64,000 nucleotides of DNA from the NCBI RefSeq assembly GCF_022581195.2, contig NC_061460.1:13365501-13429500 (forward strand), written 5' to 3'. The DNA is from Helicoverpa zea (Eukaryota > Arthropoda > Insecta > Lepidoptera > Noctuidae). Every line of letters begins with the position of its first letter. The first letter of the stretch is position 1. Under the pieces are notes generated by a model. The model was not told where the DNA came from and did no database searches. It worked only from the letters and a program-made list of their open reading frames with translations. A program made the position numbers and the translations under genes. Shown here one piece after another: positions 47,301 through 59,300 of this stretch.

Positions 47301-50300
47301 ATATTAAAGCGAAAATTGCGGTGAATAAGGGCAATGTTCACTGACCCATGCCGTATTTGAGCAGACAGCGCACGATTCTCTGCTGCGTCTGCGGCTCGAG
47401 GTAGCTGTGGTAGGGCGCCAGCGAGGCCAGCCCCGGCAGCGCCGTGCTGTGGAACTCCGACACCAGCAGCTTCTGTCCGCTGGGCACGCGCAGGCACTCC
47501 GGGAAGTTCAGGCTGCGGTCCGAGATCTGCGGGCAGACGGGACGACTGTAGAGCCGGCGTGACACAGCACACGGCGCGGGCGGCACGGGTGCAGTACCAT
47601 GGAGCAGAGCGTGGAGGCGAGCATGTCGATGTCCTGCGCGCGGCGGCCGAGCGCCAGCGCGCGCGCCTGCAGCAGCAGCGGCAGCGCGCGCAGCACCCGC
47701 GCCAGCACCGCCCAGTCCTTCTCGCGCGCCAGCGCCGCCGCCAGCAGCCGCGCCGCGCGCCCCACCGGCAGCAGCGACACGCCCTGCCAGGACGAGCGAC
47801 GTCGTATCAGCTCTACTTTCAACTAAACATTATTCCTTTTGAAAACGATGCACGTATAAATATATCATTAAATAACATTATTTTGCATGTAATTCTGACG
47901 TGTGTGGTGTAAGCTGTGTAATACCTGAAAAAAATTGTTAACTTTTTATTTATTTATTTATTTAACAATTTATGTACACACACACAGAATACAGAGAAGA
48001 AGAAAAATAGAAAAGATAGTACAAAGGCACAGCTTATTTCATTAGAAATCTCTTCCAGCTGGCCCGTTATGAGAGAGTTAGAATAGAAAGAGATGCAGAT
48101 AGAGTGCGTAAAAAGAAAAGAAGCTATAACTAACATAAAATAATCACTAACTTAACCTAAATATGTATATATAAAATATATATCAATATATATATATATA
48201 TGTATAAAAATATATAAATACACTAAATACTATAAGCATCTATGATGACAAGGAAAGATAGTGTTCCTTCAACTTGCGTTTAAATAATGCAACAGTTTGG
48301 CAGCTCCTCAGCTCAGGCGGCAACTTATTCCACAGCCGTACAGCGTGCACGGTGAAGGAGTAGGAATAGAAATCAGTGGAGTGGGAAGGGATTTTAAGTA
48401 GGGATTTGAGATGAGTCCTGCAGGACGCATCAGGTGAGCGGAGAAAGGAGAAACGTTCCCGCAGGTACGAAGGAGATTTAGGATTGAAGAGGATATTGAA
48501 TAGAAGACACAAAATGCGAGTGTTCCTGCGAAGATGAATAGGGAGCCACTTGAGATCCTTGCGAAATTGTGAAACACTACTTTTTAAGATTGAAGACAAA
48601 ACGAATACAAAGATTTTGCAAGCGCTCAAGTTTATTTAAAAGCTCCTCTGTGGCATCCAGATAACAGGCATCGGCGTAATCTATAATAGGTTGGATGAGA
48701 GTCTGAGCAAGAGAAATTTTGGTTTTTAAGGGCAAAAAGTGTTGAAGACATTTTAGCGTATGAAAAGTGTAGTGAACTTTGCGACTAACTTCATTGACCT
48801 GAGCTGACCACGATAAGTTAGAATCTAGAATAACACCTAGGTTTTTCGCTGTATTAGTGTAGTCGATCTGAACCCCATTTAAACTAAGCGGTGGTAGTGA
48901 CGCAATATCTAGCCTGCTACGCATGTATCTGCTACCAATAATCATGGCCTGAGACTTCCTGGGATTAATTTGCAGTCCAAAGGACTGCGCCCAATCACCA
49001 ATCGCATCCAGGTCACGATTCATGGCAGCAATGGCAGCTTCTGCATCAGCACAGGGAAAATGTCTGTAAAGCTGCAAGTCGTCTGCATAGAGATGGAAGT
49101 GGGAAGAAATGACCTTTGGGTTTATATGGGTTATGGACTTGAATTAAGTGATTCTTATTATCTTTACTAGCTTTCCGGGGGCTTCACCTGCGTACCGGCA
49201 AAATTACTTCGTAGCCGGACGATGACTAAAACTATCCTGTCCTTCTCCCAGGTTTAAGCTACCTCCTCTCTAATTTTCAGTTCAGCCATTCTTGATGTAT
49301 AAAATGTGTAACTAATACGACTTTCTTTTATATACAAGCTGTTTATTTGCATCTGTACCATATTTCAGGAGGTATGTACATAAAATACGTAAATAATCGA
49401 TTGAAATTACAGTAGACGGAAAATAGCTAATATGCACTGCTTTTTTGTCATTGTAATGTTATAGTATTTCAGAAGTCATCCAATTTTATGAATGTTTATC
49501 AATGATCGTTGCGTATGCTTTGTGTTTGCGTTTGTGTGAGGGCGCAGCACGGTTTTAAGAACAGTAACACAGCGCCGAGTTTAAATACGGCTAGGTGACA
49601 TTGACGGATTTCCGAAAAAAAAAAAAACCTTCAAATGTTTTTGTTGATTTGGGTTGAGAATCATTATCATAATTACGTCCTTGAATATTTCACAGATGCA
49701 AATCAACAGCTTGTATTTGGATTTATTTCTAAATCTGTTTTAGTGTTATATAGAAGTGTTACCGGCGGCAGGTCCTTGGGCTGCAGCGGCTGGTGCTGGT
49801 GGCCGCGCTGCGCGGGCGGCTCGGCCATGAGGAAGGGCGAGCACACGGGCTTGAGGCGCAGCGCCGCGGCGCCGTGCACGGCCGCGCCGCTCGCGTCGTA
49901 GCAGAACCCCACGCAGTTGAACTGGTTGGCGCGCAGGCCGAACAGCATCTCGAAGATCTACACAGTACATATTAGCTTTCATCGTGATTCTGTCTGTTTA
50001 CATGCCGTAGCGACAAGTGTAGTCGTGAGCGGGGCCGACCTTGATGCGTATGTCGGGGTGGTGCATGAAGAGCGTGTGGCGGCGGTAGTGCGCGTCCAGG
50101 TGGTCGAGCAGCACGAGGAAGCAGCGCGCGGCGTGAGCGGCCGGCGCCGCGTGCAGCTTGTGCTGCAGCAGCGCCAGCAGCCCCGCCGCCGCGCCGCACA
50201 GGTCCGACACGTCCGCCTCCGCCGGGATGGCCACGTCCGACACGTACATCTCGAAGGGCCGGTTGAGGATCTTCTCCAGCAGGTCGATGAGGTCGGTGCA

Positions 50301-53300
50301 GGCGTCGGAGGCGGAGGCCTGCGCCAGCTCGGCCAGCGCCCGCGCCGCCGCCGCCCGCAGCGCCACGTCCGCGTCCAGCGCGCACGCGCCCAGCACCGGC
50401 AGCCCCACCAGCTCCGTCAGCTCCTCGCCGTACAGGTACCTGCACACATACCGCTGTCACACACCACGGAGCTGCATGTTGTGGACACATCCGATATCAT
50501 TGAAAATTTATATATATTCTCATTCATTAAATTCAGGTATGTCCATGAGGGCTAACATATTAGCGTGACTCTTTTATGTACTCCTAAGAGAGTATACAAA
50601 GGGAGTAACGAAGGGATAAACTATACCTTGAAAAATCGTGGTGCGTACAATAGACCTAACCTGGGTGAACGTAAAAAACTCAACAAGTTTAGGAAGTGCA
50701 GAAAACGAACTCTCCTGCGGTTGCTGTGCTCACCCAGAGCGTTGGCAGAACATATTTGTAAGATTTTATTATTTTACTTGAAGTTGAGTGAATTATTTAG
50801 TTGGTCTCGTGTTTATCGAATAGGCAGACGCTGAAGTGACCTGTTCCGCTTGATGAAGGCGAGGATGGCGTGCAGCGTGTGCAGCCGCACGGCGCGGCGC
50901 GGCTCGTGGCGCAGGTAGCGCTCCGCCAGCGCCGCCGCCGCGCCCGCGCCCTCCGCGCCCCACGGCGCCAGCGCCGCCGCCCGCGCCGACACCAGCCGCA
51001 TGGTGGACGCCTCGGGCCGCTCGTGTCCGCAGCAGTCGATGAGCTCCAGCAGCGCGTCCGCGTCGCCGCAGTACTGGCCCGCGTCCTGCAGCTGCTCGAT
51101 GGACGTGATCACCGCGTGCACCTGGTTGTGGATCAGCTCGTTGGGCGGCTCGTAGCTCTCTGCAACGTGCGACACGTGTATTGCGCGGGCCGGGGCCGCT
51201 GCTCGCTCGGGGGCGGTGTGCGGTGACTCACTGTCCTGCTGCAGCACGGCGCGCAGGATGGACAGCAGCACGTCCCAGGCGGGCTCGCACAGCTCCAGCG
51301 GCACGCGCGACACCACGCTCTGCACGCTCAGCACCACCTCGTACGTCACCACCGGCTGGTTGCCCTCCAGCGCCTGCACAGCACACGCGGTCAGCACTGT
51401 CGGCAGTCAGGGCAGTGCGCTGACTGGCCGGGCCGGTATACCTTGAGGAAGGCGGGCAGCACGGCGAGGAAGGAGACGCGCAGCGTGGGCACGCGGCGCG
51501 GCCCCCACAGCGCCATGTTGATGTAGAACACGGCGCCGCGCAGCAGCCCGCCCTCCTCGCTGCCGGCGCGCAGCAGCTCCACCAGCTGCTGCAGCGCCGC
51601 GTGCCCCATGTCCGCGCCCACCACGTTGCGCATCAGCTGACACAACACAATCATATTATTCACTCTGCACTACTGCATCATATTTAGAGCACAACAACCA
51701 AATCCAGATCAATATTAAACATACTCTATTTTCAGATTGAGCAGGAAAAGACTGCAGTTTGTATGGATGTGACATACCTTCCAGCTGGTCTGGCAGTAGT
51801 GCTCGAGGTTGACGGTGCGGCACAGCGCGGCCACGAAGGTGCGCAGCGCGGCGCGCGGCAGCAGCGAGTAGGACACCACGGCCTCCAGCAGCGACAGCCC
51901 GCACTGCACCACCGCCGCCTCCGCGCTGTACACGCACAGGTGGCACGCGTTGCTGCACCACCACACACACCATTACTTACACCATTCAACCATTTGGAAA
52001 ATTAACAAACACCAACAATATTTGCATTGAAACATTGTTATACAAGAATATTAATGAACAGTTCAATTCTGTACATGTTGTGTACAGCATAAACAAGTCA
52101 TTATGAAAATATGAATGTGTATTGTGTGAGGTGAGTCATAACAATCATACACACACAGTGCACAGGTGGTTACTACCCTCATAAATATGCTTTGTCAGTC
52201 TCATACTAGATCAAGAAGATAATTTATTCTTACACACGTAAACAATCTGATCATTTTCATAACAAACATGTTGGGTGACGTTCTCCCCAGCCGCCTCCAA
52301 GTGCGTGGTACAGTTCGAGCCTGTAACACCGGCGTCACCCGGGACCTTAGGTCGCAGGGAAGACTTCGGTCTCGCCCTCCTGCCTATGCTAAGAGCTGCT
52401 TCTCCCCCATCCCACCCCTTCAAAGTCCTGTCGTGTGCACAGCGCACATACCCATCCCTCGCACATACAGTCACTTCCAACCCCAGTCAAACTCCTAACC
52501 CTTTCCCAGTTTTTCCCCCAACCCCTCCACAATCCAACTCCACTCCTTACCGTGATCCTTGTGACTAAGTGGTTGCGGGCCCGTCCATCACTTATTCTCT
52601 GATGATGGCGGGTAGGAGTAAACAGTCACCTGCGCTAGGACCTGCGCAGTCGAGCGCCGTAAGTGGGGATGAAGGAATCCTGGGGGGTTGAGCCAAGCGG
52701 CGCTGGCGGTAATGCGTCCGTGCGGCAACACGCCCCCTTTGGTCTGGATTTCACGCGAAACGGTTGCCCTACCTTAGAGCCATGGGTTAGGGAAATGGCC
52801 AATCGTGTCCCGTCAGAGGGCCACAGGCGAGGGACGTGGGGTCCGCGAAAGCCGTCCTTGGGCGGCCGTAGCGGTGGTGAAGGTCATGCTGACGGTGCAA
52901 GTGAAGGTTGGAAGTCGGGACTTTCTGCTCCAGACTCCAGCCTGATCGAGTGCCCGATGTCGCACTGTAAGCCAGCCTCGCGTTCCTATATCTACCGGGT
53001 AGTCCTAGCGTGCCTACCTTCAGTAGGGCGCTCCCAGTTGCGGGCTCCATGGAGGGTGGGAGCTCGGTAGATGAAACTAAAATAATCAAAAATATGGATA
53101 ACAATAAAATAAATTTTACCGGCGTAAGGGTGGAGTCAGCGAAAGCCGACGACACTCCTACGACCTGCGCGAACACCGCGCATTCTGCCCCCGTGGGCAA
53201 ATGCGACAAAGGTCCAGGCATGGCGAGAACCGTGCCGAAGACCAAACGTCAAAGCAGGAGGAAGGGACCAGGTAAAGCTGGTACCGACTCCACAAACAGG

Positions 53301-56300
53301 GCGAGGGTTATAGGTACGGGTAAAACCAGTACCGACCCAAGCACCCCCGTGACGGTTCCGTCGGCGGCTCACCCCCTCGGCGGTCCTCACATAACACAGC
53401 ACACCGAGCAAATTGCTCCACATGCCGGCACCTCCGGGCCATCTGCCTCCGTCAACGCGGATACGGTAACCCGGACTGAGGACTACTTCTCCTCCGCATG
53501 GCAGGTGCAAAAACGCAAGGGCAAGGGGAAACAAACTCCACAACCCCAACGCCCTAACCAAAACCAACATGGCGTGAGCTCCAAGAAGAGGAAGATCAAC
53601 CCACGCCAGCGCAGGCGAGCGCGCATGAACGCGAACGCCGCGCCCGACACACCAGCTCTACCCGCTGCCCCAACCTCCGGCCAGCCATGCTTCTGTGCCG
53701 GTGGGCGTACACAGGCCCAGGCAGGCGAAAGCCGACCTGGACCGAGTGGTCGTCCGCCGGGCGCGGGGGCCGGCAGGCCGGTGAAGGAAGGGGACGAAAC
53801 AATAAGCCCTGCAGGTGAGGTACAGACAGCTGCCAAACGCGCTCTGAACGAGACACTTTCGCCCCGTGGGAAGCGCAAACGACAGTGCCTGGACCCGTCC
53901 AAGCGGGCCACTCCTCGGGTAAGCTACGCTCAAGCAACCAAGGAGTCCCTGTGCATCGCAGTTACATGCGGCCACACCGGGATCCTAACAAAGGACGTAG
54001 CGGACACGATACTGACGGGGATACAGAAGACCATCCTAAAGGAGGCATGGTCCCCGAACAACAAACAACCGGGGCCAGCTTTTAGTGGTAAGCCGGTTTA
54101 CACAGAAGGCGTCCTGAAGCTGTGGTGCTCCAACGACCACACTTTGACATGGCTTCAAAAAACCATCGCCGACTTGGCCCTTTCAACCGGCCACCAGCTG
54201 ATCATCAAGAGCCAGTCGGAAATTACACGAAGGATCAGGTGTGGCATCCTGATCCCTAATGAACAGGGGGCCATCACCGACTCGCGAGACATCGGGCGGA
54301 TTCTGGCATACCAGAACCCGCAGATCGCGGTCGACAGGTGGGTGCTCCAAAGACAGGAGAAGCAGCAAGGCGCCAGCTTTGTGGTGGTGGGAATCCCGGA
54401 GGAACAAATCGCGACCCTGATGAAGTCCGGGCGCCGCCTCGCCTTCGGGCTGGGTGCGGTGTACGTGAAATTCCAGGGTCACAACGGCAAGTTTGCCGAT
54501 ACTCCGCCGGGATGGGACCCCGCCACTTTCACCATCCAGAAACAGCCTGGCACAAGTACCACGACCAGCGAGGGCGCTGGCCCCACCGAGGGCCCTGCGG
54601 TGCCCGTACCCGCAACCGTCCCCTCACAGGACGACGACCCGGAAGAAGCCCTTCTGACGGGTTCAGACCTGGAGGGGGACGAAGTCGAGTCCGGGGACCT
54701 GCTGGCCGGGCTACAGCTTGGAGGAGACGAGGAGGGCGCAATCTGCGATGGCGTCCCCTTCTTCGTCGACAATTAAAATCCTCCAAGCAAACCTCCACCA
54801 CAGCCAAACCGCGACGGCTCAGCTGCGCAAATGGTTGGAGGTTCAACACACGGCCATTGCCCTAATCCAGGAGCCGTGGGTCAGGGCCGGCCAAATCAGA
54901 GGACTCTCCAATCTTGGAGGTAAGATTCACGTAGACATACATCACGACCATCCCAGGGCGTGCATCTATACAACAAAAAACATAAAAACACAGTTTTTAT
55001 CAGATTTCTGTTGCAGAGACCAATCTGCCATCTCAATACAGCAACCTGCTTTAAACATGGAGATCACCCTCGCCTCGGTATACATGCCCGAAGCAGAGGA
55101 GCCTCCTCCCTACGACCTCGCCCGCCTGGTGAATCACTGCGAGAGAGAAGGGAAGGAAGTGATTATCGGTACTGACTCCAACGCACACCACCCTTTGTGG
55201 GGAATGGATACACACAACGATAGGGGTAAGACCTTATTTGATTACTTATTCACAACCAACCTATCACTAATAAACACTGGATCAGAACCAACTTTCGTCA
55301 CTAGACGAAGTCAAACAATTATAGACCTGACTCTCGCATCAGAGAGCGTAGCGGAGCTAATCACAGGATGGCATGTCTCTAAGGAGGCATCTTGCTCAGA
55401 CCACAGATGGATCCGCTTTGACCTACAGGTCTGTATACAAGAAACACCACCGAAACGGAACCCACGCAATACGGACCGCGCGACGTACACCCGTACGCTC
55501 AGCACCAAACTTGCGCAACTCGGGGACCCTACAAATTACGTGGACACAGAACAAATTGACGAACAGGTAAGCTACCTCACACAGTCAATGATAGACAGCT
55601 ATCAAACAGCCTGCCCCGAAACTGCATACCAGAAAACACCAGGGAAACAACCATGGTGGGGTGCGGAACTAGAACGCAGGCGTAAACAAGTGAGAAAAAC
55701 TCTAAACAGAGCAATGAATACATGTGCCGACGAGGATTGGGACGACTATAAGGCGGCCAAATCAAGGTACAAGAAATGCATCAGATTCCGAAGTACCAGG
55801 GGATGGCGCAAGTTCTGTGGTAACATCGAGTCCTGTCAACAAGCAAACAGGGTAAGGAAAATCCTAGCACAACAAAACACACCTGGTCTGGGCACTCTCC
55901 GAAAACCAGACAACACACATACCACATCGCCGGAAGAAACGAAGCGCGTCCTAATTGAGACCCACTTCCCAGGATGCGTTTTCACGCAAAATGTAGAATG
56001 GCATGAGGTAACACAAACACCAACTGAAGAAGATTGGTCATACGCACAAAAAATCGTCACAATGGAAAAACTCCATTGGGCAATTCAAAGCTTCCACCCA
56101 TACAAAGCAGCAGGTCCGGACGGAATCTTCCCAGCGCTCCTGCAATGGGGAGGACCATACATCTCATATAGACTATTAAGACTAATGAGAGCATGCCTGG
56201 CTTTTCGATATGTCCCCAAAAAATGGAGGGAGGTCAAAGTAGTCTTTATCCCAAAGCCAGGTAAAGGAGACTACACAAGCGCAAAATCTTACAGACCAAT

Positions 56301-59300
56301 CAGCCTGACATCCTTTGCTCTAAAAACCCTGGAAAGGTTATGTGAGCGAGAGCTGAGGGACGGTGCGCTAAGAAACAACCCCCTGCATCCGAATCAGCAC
56401 GCATATAGCTCGGGGAAATCAACAGAATCAGCGCTTCATCTGGTAGTAAGCCGGATAGAGGAGGCAATAGAACAAAAAGGCATCTGCCTTGGCACCTTTA
56501 TAGACATTGAGGGAGCCTTTGATAAAACAAACTTCGTTAGCATAACAACGAGCTTACTCAGACACAGAGTTAACCCGATGCTAACTGATTGGATCACAAA
56601 CATGCTCAGCAAACGCGTGGTACGCTTTGAAGATGATGACAAATCAGCACTAATAGCCAGAGGATGTCCACAGGGAGGGGTACTGTCCCCGCTCCTGTGG
56701 AATCTAGTGATTAATGATCTCATCACAAAACTAAACGCAAACCACGACTACACAATAGGTTATGCGGATGACCTTGCCATCCTCATCTCAGGCAAGGTAA
56801 CTGACACTATCTGCAACCTTACTCAACAGGCCCTACGAATCGTAGAACAGTGGTGCAGGGAATTTGACCTTTCAGTAAACCCCACCAAGACTGAGTTAGT
56901 CATGTTCACAAACAAACGAACGTTGGGACCGTACAAACTACCTAAACTCTTCAATACAGAACTCAAACTATCCAACGAAGTCAAATACCTTGGCGTCACT
57001 CTGGACAGTAAGCTGAAATGGAGTAATCATATAGACAATAAAGTAAACAGAGCCAGCATTACCTTTTGGCAATGTAAGAAAATGATAGGGAAGAAATGGG
57101 GCTTATCCCCTAAGATAATACTATGGCTATACAAAACAGTGATCCGCCCCATGATCACTTACGGCGCCTTAGTCTGGTGGCCCAAAACTGACCAAACTAC
57201 AGTCGCAAATAAACTGGCGCGAGTCCAAAGACAAGCCTGCATGGCAGCCACAGGTGGCATGAGGACAACACCAACGGCAGCGTTGGAAGCCATGCTAGGT
57301 CTGCCGCCGCTGAACCTCTTTGCACAGCAAGAAGCAGCAATGACGGCTCTAAGACTCAAAACCCTTAATCTCTGGAGCAAGTTGCCTACAAAACACACAA
57401 CTATACTAAACAATCTTTATGCAGACTTTCCCATTATGCAGGCTATAAACGACCGCATACCCAAAGTCTTTATATTCGATAAGAAATACAGGATCCAACT
57501 TTTTGAGGATCATCGTTACGAGGGACATAATCCCAAAGAACTAAGAATTTTCACCGACGGATCCAAAACAAGCACCGGCACAGGTTCAGGCATCTTCTCA
57601 GAAGACCTAAACATACACATATTCACACCCCTAGGAGTACATAATACAGTATTCCAAGCTGAATGTATAGGCATCTCCCTAGCGGCCGAAGCAGTCATAA
57701 AGCGGGAAGTAACCGGTCACTCTATCCGAATACTCTCAGATAGCATGGCAGTAATACAGGCCCTAAGCAAACACTGCGCAAACTCCGGCCTTATACACGA
57801 GTGCCACCAACGGTTAAACAAGGTAGGCAGTTTAAATAACATAACCATTCAATGGATAAAAGGACACAGTGGCTCCCGAGGCAACGATGCAGCGGATGAG
57901 CTGGCGAGAAGGGGATCAGACCAAACAGCAGTAGGACCAGAACCCATACTGCCACTCCCCTTCGGCCACCTACGAACACTGGTAAGACAGCGTACTAGGC
58001 ACAAACACAACCACCTCTGGACTAACCACAGCGCGTGCAGGCAGGCGAAGATGGCCCTCCCGACCATCAACGATCGCCTCACTAAACAGCTGATGGGCCT
58101 ATCAAAGCAGAATTTACGTAAGTTTACGGCAGTTCTAACTGGACACGGCTCCTTCAATAAACACCTCTATGTTATAGGAGTTACAGACAGTCCCTTATGC
58201 AGAGCCTGCATGGGGGAAGAAGAAACAGCGGCACACGTGCTACTAGACTGCCCTGAAACCGCCATATACAGGGCTAAGTACTTCGGTAACCCAGGTACTA
58301 TCCAAGAGATAGTCAGCAGAATTAAACCTCTGCTGGCTTTTCTCGAGGAGTTGGGGTGGATCGAGTGAATAAACACCCATTATCACCCTCACACGCAAAA
58401 TACGCGCTTTGTCGTGGAGTTGCGGAAACCAGCCCGAGTAATCTAATCTAAATCTAATAACAAACATGTTATAAGAAAAATAATTTTGAGTTAAATATAC
58501 CACTAGAGTTTGCTCAATTATACCTGTTTCCTATAATGTGATTAAATTAACATAAGTCTTGACATATTATTATCTGTTTGTTTAGCAAACTGACACAAAA
58601 TTAAAAATATTTCATATGAATACAAACTTGACAATTCCATGTACTATCTCCTCATCTAGGTATGTGGCGTTGAACTTGACAACATTGATGATGAGCTGCA
58701 GGAACTCCACCAGCTGCGTGGGCGGCTGGATCTGTGGCAGCCACTCCAGCAGGAACGGACCAATCTGTACCAACGTTCAATGTTGTATTGCATCATTCAC
58801 CACTAGTACTGCATTACTACTACTAGTACTGCATTATCTGATTCACTTGGTGATACATCAAGGTTTAACAAAAGCAATTATACTACGCTGAATTCAAAAT
58901 AAAAACGACTACAAAAAATAGCTATTCATTAGCTTATGGTGTGAATAAATGTTATTGTCAAGGTCAAGAATATACTTTGTTCATGGTATTGATGTAATGC
59001 TCGGGTTGCCGAGTCAGTCTACATTGAGACCAAGCTAGATATTGACAATGTTACATGCTACACCATGTGAAGGCAGAAGCCATTCTTAATTTTGTATGTA
59101 ATACATAAATTTAAGATTTATCAAAATAGAGAATAATTGGCAAAGTAGAGCAGGGTTTCAAAACGCCCCCCTTTCACCACTTCCTAGTGGTATGAATTTT
59201 AAAACCCAAGACCCGTTTACAAGATTATGCTATGGAACTACTAGCTAGACCAATGTGTTACAGTAAGGAAACTAACCTCTTCTTCAAAACAGTTGATATT

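Larger units (their letters stand above)
52273..58456 (+). mobile_element. Full-length non-LTR retrotransposon (LINE with RNase H, I/LOA-like), antisense in gigas intron 4
   Basis: The 6184-bp element has a 5' UTR of about 780 bp, two overlapping intact ORFs and a short tail of taatctaatctaaatcta type. A perfect 14-bp duplication ataacaaacatgtt flanks it at 52259-52272 and 58457-58470. Both ORFs are unbroken, so it may be capable of movement. It is inserted opposite to gigas and accounts for nearly all of the 6.7-kb intron 4. The assignment to the LOA/Outcast-like part of the I group rests on the ORF2 domain order and is tentative. Confidence 0.93.

Noticed and set aside
50158..50568. Plus-strand GC-rich frames over gigas exons (also at 34295, 43947, 47559)
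   Set aside because: They are antisense to well-supported gigas exons with conserved tuberin motifs.
53136..54849. Minus-strand frames within the intact LINE
   Set aside because: Shadows of LINE ORF1 and ORF2, with no domain or splice support.
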